Positions 33,559 to 41,348 of a DNA stretch of 49,774 bases are shown piece by piece; position 1 is the stretch's first letter; every line of letters starts with the position of its first letter. Made by a program: the position numbers and the translations under genes. The stretch covers positions 1-49,774 of the forward strand of contig JAQUAG010000017.1 of the NCBI GenBank assembly GCA_028687375.1, written 5' to 3'. Source of the DNA: Arcobacteraceae bacterium. Lineage in GTDB: Bacteria; Campylobacterota; Campylobacteria; Campylobacterales; Arcobacteraceae. The notes beneath the pieces were generated by a model that had not been told where the DNA came from, did not search any database, and worked only from the letters and a program-made list of their open reading frames with translations.

Positions 33559-36288
33559 TTATAATTTTATAACTGAAAGGTCTCTTTTTCTATAAGCAAG
33601 TGCAATTACAGCAAATACTGTAGCCGTTACATAATAAACCCACATAGGAATCGGCACTGGGTCACCAGTTGCATAAGAGTGCATTCCACTTAAGTAAAAG
33701 TTAACTCCAAAATAAGTCATCAAAATTGTACTAAATGCTAAAGCTGAAGCAACTGCTAAAACATAAGGACGATTCAGTTTTGGGATAAGTCTTAAGTGTA
33801 AAACTATCACATACACAACAATTGCTACATAAGCCCAAGTCTCTTTTGGATCCCATCCCCAGTATCTTCCCCAAGATTCATTTGCCCAAACACCACCTAA
33901 AAAGTTTCCAACAACAAGTGCAGAAAGCCCTATGATAAGAGCAGCTTCATTGATAGCTGTGATGTGTTTAATTGTTTTATCAATATGTGGTTTATTCTCA
34001 TTTCTAAAGTTAAATAAAATCAACGCCATAAATCCAAGCATCGCTCCAAGTGCTAAAAATCCATATGAACCTGTAATAATAGATACATGGATAGTTAACC
34101 AATACGATTTTAGCACAGGGACTAGATTTGTAATTTGTGGATCAATTCCACTTAAATGGGCTGTAAACATAAAAACTGCAGCCATAACAACAGTTGCACT
34201 TAAAGCCATAAGTGATTGTCTAAAGAATACAACACCGGCAAACATAATACTCCATGCAATATAAACAAGTGATTCATAAGTATTACTCCACGGAGCATGC
34301 CCACTAATATACCATCTAAATCCCATTCCCACAGTTTGGATAATAAATAAAATAGCTAGCAATCCAAAAAGAATATTATTTACTTTGTTCGATGAAAGTG
34401 ATTGTTTAAAGACTGTCGCAAATGCTATTATAAACATTACAATACCTACAAGAAGATAAGCCAAAGTAAGTCTTGGAAAAATATCAAGTTTATTAAACAT
34501 CAACTCTGCATCAATTTTAGCACTACTTGGATAGATATCTTTTCCAAATTTTTGTTGATACATCGAGATAAGTTCTAAACTTTTAGAAGCATTTGTATAG
34601 TTTCCATCACTAACTCCTGCTATAAAATTAGATGTTATAAAATAGATAACCTCTTTATCTTTCCCCTCTAGAGTATTAATTGCTGTATTTGGACTTATCC
34701 ATTGATTATTTATATCACCAATTTTAGGATAAATTTTGAACATATCACTCAAAAATATCATATACATAATATTTACTCTCTCATCAACCCTAAGAGCATC
34801 TTTTTCAAAAGTTCCTCTTTGATTTGGGTCTATTTTATTTACATCTTCTAAAAGCTGAGCTAGTTTATAACCATCTTGAGTAAGAATTTCACTAAATGCT
34901 ACATATTTTCTATCATTTGGCACACCCAAAAACTCTCTCATTTTTGGAGTATCAACTTTGATAATCTTGATATCTTTCCAAACATTTGGATTTGTTAACA
35001 TCCCTAAAACTACTTGATTTGGATTCATTCCTAAAAATTCACTTTGTCTTGAGAGTTTATTTAAAATCTCTCGTGAAAGTGTATCCATAGGTTTCATTCT
35101 ACCCATATCAGCTTGTACTATTAGGTGCGAAAATTGCTCTGCAACAGCTTTACTATCCTCTTTGTATTTTTCAAGATATGACACTGTATCATTTAGATTT
35201 ACAGGTGCTTGTATCTCTGCTTTTAAAGAAGTTGTACCAAAAAGAAAAAGTGCCACAACAAAGAAAACTGCTGTTTGATTTGCTTTTGCTATATATCTTG
35301 TCAGTTTTGCAAATCTTGAGTCTTTATCAAAAAAGTTCATAACAAGTCCTACAAGAAGCATAAAATACCCTAAATATGTTGGCCAATGCCCAATATCTTT
35401 ATTTACAGAGAGTACTGTTCCCATCTCATCAGGGTCATACGAACTTTGGAAAAATTTAAATCCATCATAATATAAAATATGATTCATATAAATATGGAAA
35501 GGAAATTGTACATTAGCGGCTTTATCAATCAATTCAACTTTACTTGAATACGATGATGGCGCCATACTTCCAGGATATCTTTCAAGCTCAAAATCGTTAA
35601 GTTTTATAGCAAAAGGAAGTTCAAGTGGTTTTGAACCATATTCTAAAGAGACTTTTGTTCCATCTTTAAATACAATATCTTTAACAACTCCAGTTCTCAT
35701 ACCTCTTTGTCCTACAAGTCTTGTTTGTTGAGTTTCCCCTTTATATTTAGCTTCAACAGTCAAAAGACCCATTTTGCTCATACCTTTTTTTGCAAGTTGA
35801 TAATCAACATAATTCACCTCTATATTTGTTCCATTTACAGGTACTTTGTATGCAAAACCACTATTTCCAAAAGCTGCAAAATCTTTTTCAAAATAAGAAG
35901 TTTCACTTTTCCCCTCTTTATAAGTAGTAATATGTACATATGGTTCAAGTGAAATCATCTGATTTGTTGTTTCACCCTCTCTAATATTCATTATCCCCTC
36001 ATAACCATAATATCTAGTAAGTGCTGCACCAATCAACATCACAACAAAAGAACTATGAAAAATAAATTTTGCTTTACTTTTCATCATCTTCACTTTAGCC
36101 ATAATCCCAATAAGATTAAAAATAGTCAAAGTAAGCACAAGTTCATACCAAAAATTGTTATACACAAAAATTCTAGCTGTTGAACTTCCAAAATCATTCT
36201 CTATAAATGTAGCAACACCTGCTCCAATAGCGAGTAATGATAATAAAAATATTGTCATCCAATATGAAAAAAATAGTTTTTGAAACAT
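33559..36288 (-). CDS. ccsBA: Fused CcsBA (ResB-ResC) cytochrome c haem-export and attachment protein
   Basis: This protein exports haem and ligates it to CxxCH motifs of periplasmic c-type cytochromes (System II). The 909-residue polypeptide joins a ResB/CcsB half (helices near 13-30, 45-62, 75-90 and a large periplasmic part) to a CcsA half from about 610. The haem-handling WWD segment is ESWGRYWGWDPKETWAY (motif at 810-820), and flanking His residues occur in several helices. The fused form is the norm in Campylobacterota. A TATAAT promoter sits 37-42 bases upstream. Probable clients include respiratory cytochromes and perhaps the CLKCH sensor kinase of this window. Confidence 0.95.
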   Translation of the reverse strand: MFQKLFFSYWMTIFLLSLLAIGAGVATFIENDFGSSTARIFVYNNFWYELVLTLTIFNLIGIMAKVKMMKSKAKFIFHSSFVVMLIGAALTRYYGYEGIMNIREGETTNQMISLEPYVHITTYKEGKSETSYFEKDFAAFGNSGFAYKVPVNGTNIEVNYVDYQLAKKGMSKMGLLTVEAKYKGETQQTRLVGQRGMRTGVVKDIVFKDGTKVSLEYGSKPLELPFAIKLNDFELERYPGSMAPSSYSSKVELIDKAANVQFPFHIYMNHILYYDGFKFFQSSYDPDEMGTVLSVNKDIGHWPTYLGYFMLLVGLVMNFFDKDSRFAKLTRYIAKANQTAVFFVVALFLFGTTSLKAEIQAPVNLNDTVSYLEKYKEDSKAVAEQFSHLIVQADMGRMKPMDTLSREILNKLSRQSEFLGMNPNQVVLGMLTNPNVWKDIKIIKVDTPKMREFLGVPNDRKYVAFSEILTQDGYKLAQLLEDVNKIDPNQRGTFEKDALRVDERVNIMYMIFLSDMFKIYPKIGDINNQWISPNTAINTLEGKDKEVIYFITSNFIAGVSDGNYTNASKSLELISMYQQKFGKDIYPSSAKIDAELMFNKLDIFPRLTLAYLLVGIVMFIIAFATVFKQSLSSNKVNNILFGLLAILFIIQTVGMGFRWYISGHAPWSNTYESLVYIAWSIMFAGVVFFRQSLMALSATVVMAAVFMFTAHLSGIDPQITNLVPVLKSYWLTIHVSIITGSYGFLALGAMLGFMALILFNFRNENKPHIDKTIKHITAINEAALIIGLSALVVGNFLGGVWANESWGRYWGWDPKETWAYVAIVVYVIVLHLRLIPKLNRPYVLAVASALAFSTILMTYFGVNFYLSGMHSYATGDPVPIPMWVYYVTATVFAVIALAYRKRDLSVIKL

Positions 36289-36324
36289 AAAAAGTAATAC
36301 CTTCTCTTTCGTAAAATAGCTGTG

Positions 36325-36330
36325 ATTATA
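36325..36330 (-). promoter_or_regulatory. -10 box for ccsBA
   Basis: On the minus strand TATAAT (36330-36325) predicts a start near 36318, followed by AGAAGG before the ATG at 36288. The remaining part of the 225-base gap towards amtB (36331-36513) is very AT-rich. A possible plus-strand TATAGT lies at 36436-36441 and AAAAGGATG precedes the amtB ATG. I saw no sigma-54 type -24/-12 sequence. Confidence 0.5.
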
Positions 36331-36513
36331 GCTAAAGATAGTTTTTGTTTATTTTATCAATATATCTTTAGTCATAAAAGGTAAGTTTGGATTAATCAAC
36401 TCAAATAATTAAACATTGTATATTTTATATACATATATAGTATTTATTAAATCTACATAATCTGTCATACTTCCTTTGATTGATTTATCAATAACTCAAA
36501 AAAAGGATGAAAG

Positions 36514-37812
36514 ATGAAAAACAAACTTTTAAGTTTATTGTTACTCTCACCTGCATTATTACTTGCAGATGATGGTTTAAACACTGGAGATACTGCTTGG
36601 ATGATGGTTTCAGCAGCATTTGTATTATTAATGACACCAGCAGGGCTTGCTCTATTTTATGGTGGTATGACAAGAAGTAAAAACTTACTGAATACATACG
36701 CTATGGTAGTAGGTGCATTTGTTGTTGCATTTGTTGCTTGGATTGTTGCTGGGTATTCTATGGCATTTGGAAATGGTGGAGATATGCAAAGTTTTATTGG
36801 TGGATTAGACAATATGTTCCTAAATGGAATTCAATGGTCTGATTTAAGTGGAACTTATCCAACTTATGTATTTGTTGTATTTCAAGGTACATTTGCTGCA
36901 ATCACTGTTGCAATCGCAAGTGGTTCAGTTATTGAAAGAATGAAATTTTCAACATGGTTAATCTTCGTTGCTTTATGGACAATAGTAGTTTATGCTCCTA
37001 TTACACATATGGTTTGGGGTGGTGCAGGTGCACTATTATTTGATGCAGGTGCTTTAGACTTTGCTGGTGGTACTGTTGTTCATATGAATGGTGGTTTAGC
37101 AGGTTTAGTTTTAGCTATCTTAATTGGTAAAAGAAAAGACTATCAAAAAACTGCAATGAAACCTATGAGTATCATGCTTACAGCGCTGGGTGCTGCTTTA
37201 TTATGGTTTGGTTGGTTTGGATTCAATGGTGGATCAGCATTCCATGCAAATGGTGTTGCAGGTTTAGCTTATTTAACAACAGCTTTAGCTCCTTCAGTTG
37301 CAGCTATTACTTGGATGTTACTTGAGTATATGGTTTACAAAAAAATCACTCTACTTGGTGCAGTATCTGGTATCGTAGCAGGACTTGTAGCAATTACTCC
37401 AGCAGCTGGATTTGTTGATGTAAGTGGTGCGTTTATTATAGGTGCATTTGGTTCTGTTATAGGTTTCTTTGGTGTAGTTGTTATGAAGAAAAAACTTGGA
37501 TATGATGATTCATTAGATGCATTTGGTATCCACTTCTTAGCTGGATTATGGGGAGCATTAGCAACAGCGTTATTTGCTATAAATGATCAAAACCTTTTAT
37601 GGGATGGACCATTAAAAGCTACAGGTGATAGAATGGGACAATTTATGGTACAACTTGAATCAGTTGCAATCGTAGGATTGGTTACTTTAATAGGAACAAT
37701 TGTTGTTTACTTTATAGCTTCTCTACTTACTGGTGGTGGAAGAGTTGATGAAGAATCTGAATCAATTGGGCTTGATGAAGCAACACATGGTGAAAAATCA
37801 CTTAATATATAA
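36514..37812 (+). CDS. amtB: Ammonium transporter
   Basis: This inner-membrane ammonium channel has 432 residues: a signal peptide (MKNKLLSLLLLSPALLLA), then about 11 helices. Family signatures are FYGGMTRSKN near the N-terminus, VVHMNGGLAGLVLA and DAFGIHFLAGLWG, the latter two holding the pore twin-histidine positions. The cytoplasmic tail is DEESESIGLDEATHGEKSLNI. glnK follows 128 bases later, the standard amtB-glnK pairing through which GlnK blocks the channel when nitrogen is sufficient. Confidence 0.97.
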   Translation: MKNKLLSLLLLSPALLLADDGLNTGDTAWMMVSAAFVLLMTPAGLALFYGGMTRSKNLLNTYAMVVGAFVVAFVAWIVAGYSMAFGNGGDMQSFIGGLDNMFLNGIQWSDLSGTYPTYVFVVFQGTFAAITVAIASGSVIERMKFSTWLIFVALWTIVVYAPITHMVWGGAGALLFDAGALDFAGGTVVHMNGGLAGLVLAILIGKRKDYQKTAMKPMSIMLTALGAALLWFGWFGFNGGSAFHANGVAGLAYLTTALAPSVAAITWMLLEYMVYKKITLLGAVSGIVAGLVAITPAAGFVDVSGAFIIGAFGSVIGFFGVVVMKKKLGYDDSLDAFGIHFLAGLWGALATALFAINDQNLLWDGPLKATGDRMGQFMVQLESVAIVGLVTLIGTIVVYFIASLLTGGGRVDEESESIGLDEATHGEKSLNI

Positions 37813-37821
37813 CACGATAAA

Positions 37822-37929
37822 CAAGCGACTTGCTCGCTTGCTTTAGGATTTGCTTCTTTAGGTGGAATTATTTCCACCGTGAAAAGAAGACATTAAACAT
37901 AGGTCCCCTCAAAAAATGGGACATTTTTT
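37822..37929 (+). promoter_or_regulatory. Structured amtB-glnK spacer with three hairpins
   Basis: Three inverted repeats lie in the 128-base spacer. CAAGCGA/TCGCTTG pairs 37822-37828 with 37834-37840 (7 bp). GGTGGAA/TTCCACC pairs 37861-37867 with 37872-37878 (7 bp). The last has two alternative foldings: GTCCC/GGGAC (37903-37907, 37918-37922), followed by a T-run as in a terminator, or AAAAAATG/CATTTTTT (37911-37918, 37922-37929). The glnK ribosome site AAGGAT starts directly after, at 37930. An attenuator or stability element separating amtB and glnK levels is likely. Confidence 0.6.
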
Positions 37930-37931
37930 AA

Positions 37932-38279
<348 letters not shown>

Positions 38280-38296
38280 TCTAAAACTTGCTAAAT

Positions 38297-38328
38297 AAAA
38301 AAAGGTGGTGTAACAGCCACCTTTTTTT
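38297..38328. terminator. Intrinsic terminator after glnK
   Basis: AAAAAAAGGTGG (38297-38308) pairs with CCACCTTTTTTT (38317-38328) around an 8-base loop. It has A- and T-runs on both sides, so it can act in both directions. It uses the same GGTGG/CCACC core as the terminator at 19753-19777. Confidence 0.88.
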
Positions 38329-38358
38329 ATTTTTTGCTTTTAATTAATTAAATTCTTA

Positions 38359-38364
38359 TATAAT
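38359..38364 (+). promoter_or_regulatory. -10 box for the REC-PilZ gene
   Basis: TATAAT in the AT-rich spacer after the glnK terminator, predicting a leader of about 37 bases. The ribosome site before the ATG at 38408 is weak (TTGGGAAATAA). Confidence 0.5.
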
Positions 38365-38407
38365 TACCATAATATCAAATAAACTACTTTTGGATCTTGG
38401 GAAATAA

Positions 38408-39553
38408 ATGGAAAACACTTCGGAACAATATATATTAAATAAACTAACAAAAAATTTAACCGCTCTAATTATTCAAAGTACTCATGAAATAGAAAATGAT
38501 TTTAATGATTATTTTAATGAATTATTTATTGAAGTTCACTATATTGATAATTATGAAAAAATAAAAAACTACTTAAAAAATAATAGACCTGATTATATTT
38601 TTCTTGATTTACAATCTAACAATATAGAACCTTTTCAATTAATAGGAGAGATACATGAGATAAATCCTAAACAAGTTATTATTGCTATGTCAGCTCTGAA
38701 AGATCCTGATATGCTTATCCATTGTATTGACTATAATATTTCTAGTTTTTTATTAAAACCATTAAATTTAACCATTATAAAAAATAAAATTATTCATTGT
38801 TTAGAATACTTAGTAATGAATGACCCAACAATTATTTACAAAACAAAATTAGCAACACTTTACGAAACACCTTATGATACTATCAGATATTTAATTGATA
38901 ATAAGAATTTTGATATTGAGCTTATCAACCATTACAAAGGCGTCCCTTTAATTCGTCAAGCTTCGATTATAGATATTGATAATGAAAATATTCGAGTGAA
39001 AATTAAAGATATCCAAAAATATATTTTAGAATATTCTCAACATTCTATTATTAGTTCAAGATATTTGTCATACGATATATATGCTTATCTAGCAAATGTA
39101 GATAAAGAGAAAGATATTGCAACTTTTACTAAATTAAGTTTTATTAAATCCTATGTTCATCATCGACAATATATTAGAGTTATTCCAGATAGTTATTTTG
39201 ATATTACAATTATTATTAATAATAAAAAATACAAATGTGACGTTGTAAATATTTCACTAAAATATGCATTACTCAATTTATCTTTATCGTCTGATAATCT
39301 AAATATCAATAGTGAAATTCAAATGGTAATCTCTTTTAAATTAAATAATTTTGCAAATAGTAATGAATTTTATTCACATACGATACAAACCAAAGCTACT
39401 ATTAATAGGATATTACATGAAAATGGTGATTTAAGAGGACTTTTTCATTTTGAATTGGAAGAGAAAGAAAATAAATTATTAGAAGAATATATTCATGCTA
39501 GAAGCTTGGCTCTTATCAAAGAGTTTAAAAGAAATAATATACCTGTGGCATAA
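38408..39553 (+). CDS. Degenerate receiver-PilZ protein
   Basis: The 381-residue protein has a receiver-like N-terminal domain (17-130) with acceptor D67 (YIFLDLQ), S95 (AMSALKD) and K117 (SFLLKPL). The acidic residues normally at the first strand are missing (ALIIQSTHE), so metal-dependent phosphorylation is doubtful. Residues 165-250 look like the extra beta domain found before some PilZ domains. The PilZ part begins at RQYIR (253-257), fitting the c-di-GMP-binding RxxxR. The second motif is NISLKYA (281-287), keeping N and S but not the usual Gly. It may bind c-di-GMP weakly or act as a protein-interaction effector in motility or biofilm control. It is AT-rich even for this genome. Confidence 0.75.
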   Translation: MENTSEQYILNKLTKNLTALIIQSTHEIENDFNDYFNELFIEVHYIDNYEKIKNYLKNNRPDYIFLDLQSNNIEPFQLIGEIHEINPKQVIIAMSALKDPDMLIHCIDYNISSFLLKPLNLTIIKNKIIHCLEYLVMNDPTIIYKTKLATLYETPYDTIRYLIDNKNFDIELINHYKGVPLIRQASIIDIDNENIRVKIKDIQKYILEYSQHSIISSRYLSYDIYAYLANVDKEKDIATFTKLSFIKSYVHHRQYIRVIPDSYFDITIIINNKKYKCDVVNISLKYALLNLSLSSDNLNINSEIQMVISFKLNNFANSNEFYSHTIQTKATINRILHENGDLRGLFHFELEEKENKLLEEYIHARSLALIKEFKRNNIPVA

Positions 39554-39555
39554 AG

Positions 39556-39596
39556 AATATATGAGAAGATAAACTTTTTCTTTATCTTCCCATATT
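39556..39596. terminator. Hairpin terminator between REC-PilZ gene and dsbD
   Basis: An imperfect inverted repeat, GAGAAGATAAA (39563-39573) with TTTATCTTCCC (39581-39591) and further AT pairs outside, encloses CTTTTTC. It lies 3 bases past the plus-strand stop. The genes converge here, so it can protect both. Confidence 0.55.
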
Positions 39597-39608
39597 AAAA
39601 ACTAAAAC

Positions 39609-39638
39609 TTTAGAGATTATTTATTTAAAATCTCTAAA
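39609..39638 (-). terminator. Terminator hairpin overlapping the dsbD stop
   Basis: A perfect 10-bp stem TTTAGAGATT/AATCTCTAAA (39609-39618 and 39629-39638) with a 10-base spacer contains the dsbD stop codon. On the minus strand it is followed by GTTTTAGTTTTT. Ribosomes on the last dsbD codons would block its folding. Confidence 0.6.
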
Positions 39639-41281
39639 AAGTCTTTTGGATTTTTGTATCCAACTATTCTTTTACTTTCAAGTAATTGTCCATCTTTATC
39701 AAAGAATATTAAAGCAGGTGGTCCAAATACACCAAATCTTTTCATAAGCTCTTTATCATCAGCTGTGTTTGCAGTTACATCAACTTTAAGAAGTAAATAT
39801 CCATTATTTAAAGTTTCTTTTACAGTTGGATCAGCATAAGTTATTTTCTCTAACTCTTTACAACTCACACACCAAGAAGCCCAGAAATCAACAATAACAG
39901 GTTTATCTGTCGTTTTAAGTATCTCATTCAGTTCGGCTGATGTTTTGATGTATTGAAAAGTTATCTCACCACCACTTTTTACTGTTGCACTTAAATATCC
40001 TGCATACCCACCTATAACTATCAACAATCCAGCAATAATTTTTCCAACTTTATTACCATTTTTGAAAAGATAATAAGCACTTCCAAAACAAAGGAGTGCA
40101 TACAATCCAAAAGTAACCATCTCAGGTAACAATCTATCAAGCATAAAAATAGCTAGTGCTAACATCACTACACCAAATGCTTTTGATACAGTTTCCATCC
40201 AACCACCTGGTTTTGGCATATATTTTCCAGCACCTGCACCCACAAGCAATAATGGCATCCCAAGACCTAAACTCATCACAAACAATGCAAGTCCTCCAAG
40301 AACCGCATCACCTGTTTGACCAATATACATCAAAGCTCCAGCAAGTGGTGGAGCAACACAAGGTCCAACGATAAGTGCTGATAAAAATCCCATGATAGCT
40401 ACACCAGCTACCCCTTGATTTTTACTACCACCAGTTATACTGTTGATTTTATTTTGGAAACTTTGAGGAAGTTCAAGTGAAAAATATCCAAAAAGTGAAA
40501 ATGCAAGAGCTACAAACACCCCAGCAAATACCACTAAAACAACAGGATTTTGAAGCATAGCTTGGATATTTGCACCAAATACTCCTGCTAATATTCCAGC
40601 TATCGTATATGCCGCACTCATAGAAAGTACATAAACTAAAGAGAGGAAAAATCCTTTTTTAGCAGACATTTTTCCACCATCTTGATTTGAATGTTGCACT
40701 ATGATACTTGAAAGAATAGGTACCATTGGGAAGATACAAGGAGTTAGAGAGAGTAAAAGCCCAAATCCAAAAAATGTTGCAAGTATCAAAAAGATATTTC
40801 CACCAGATAAGATATCGGCAATTGAACTTGTTTCATCTTTTGATTCGTTTGATGGAACTTTTGGTTCCTCTTTTGCAACTGCCCCAAAACTTCCAGAATA
40901 ACTATTTGAAAGTGGTGCATAACAAAGCCCATCTTCTGAACACCCTTGGTAGTTAAAAGTAACAGTATAAGGATTTTCTCCACCAACCTCTTTTATCATC
41001 GCTTTAGGGACAGAGATAACAAACTCACCCATATGGACAATAAATCCATCATGGTCAACTGGTTTTTTTGTAAATACTTTTTTTGTCACATTTGTTTTAT
41101 TGATAAGTACTTCTACTTTATCATCATAAATATAGATAGTTTTATCTAGCTTTACACTGATATCTACATTTTCTCCAGCTTCAGTAACATTTACAATAAA
41201 AGCCTGTTCTGGTTCTAAAAAACCATCCTCATTGGCAAACAACGAACTGACTAACAATAGAAAAGAAAAAATCCATTTCAT
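39617..41281 (-). CDS. dsbD: Thiol:disulfide interchange protein DsbD
   Basis: DsbD carries electrons from cytoplasmic thioredoxin to periplasmic thiol proteins. The 554-residue protein shows all three domains: signal peptide and N-terminal domain with the Cys pair C114/C120, eight-helix membrane domain (about 160-430) with the Cys residues in LTPCIFPMVP and VGPCVAPPL, and a C-terminal thioredoxin-like domain with C471/C474 (ASWCVSCKELE). Reduced thiols made here are needed for haem attachment by CcsBA and could feed the tandem thioredoxin protein at 18,760. A TATAAT promoter and AAGGGA ribosome site precede it. Confidence 0.96.
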   Translation of the reverse strand: MKWIFSFLLLVSSLFANEDGFLEPEQAFIVNVTEAGENVDISVKLDKTIYIYDDKVEVLINKTNVTKKVFTKKPVDHDGFIVHMGEFVISVPKAMIKEVGGENPYTVTFNYQGCSEDGLCYAPLSNSYSGSFGAVAKEEPKVPSNESKDETSSIADILSGGNIFLILATFFGFGLLLSLTPCIFPMVPILSSIIVQHSNQDGGKMSAKKGFFLSLVYVLSMSAAYTIAGILAGVFGANIQAMLQNPVVLVVFAGVFVALAFSLFGYFSLELPQSFQNKINSITGGSKNQGVAGVAIMGFLSALIVGPCVAPPLAGALMYIGQTGDAVLGGLALFVMSLGLGMPLLLVGAGAGKYMPKPGGWMETVSKAFGVVMLALAIFMLDRLLPEMVTFGLYALLCFGSAYYLFKNGNKVGKIIAGLLIVIGGYAGYLSATVKSGGEITFQYIKTSAELNEILKTTDKPVIVDFWASWCVSCKELEKITYADPTVKETLNNGYLLLKVDVTANTADDKELMKRFGVFGPPALIFFDKDGQLLESKRIVGYKNPKDFLEILNK

Positions 41282-41311
41282 ATAATAATCCCTTATGTTA
41301 AGATAGGAATT

Positions 41312-41317
41312 ATTATA
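41312..41317 (-). promoter_or_regulatory. -10 box for dsbD
   Basis: Minus-strand TATAAT (41317-41312) in the 67-base gap before dsbD, with a predicted leader of about 25 bases containing AAGGGA. Confidence 0.5.
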
Positions 41318-41348
41318 TCTACTACAACCTTAATTTTGTGAAAATTGG

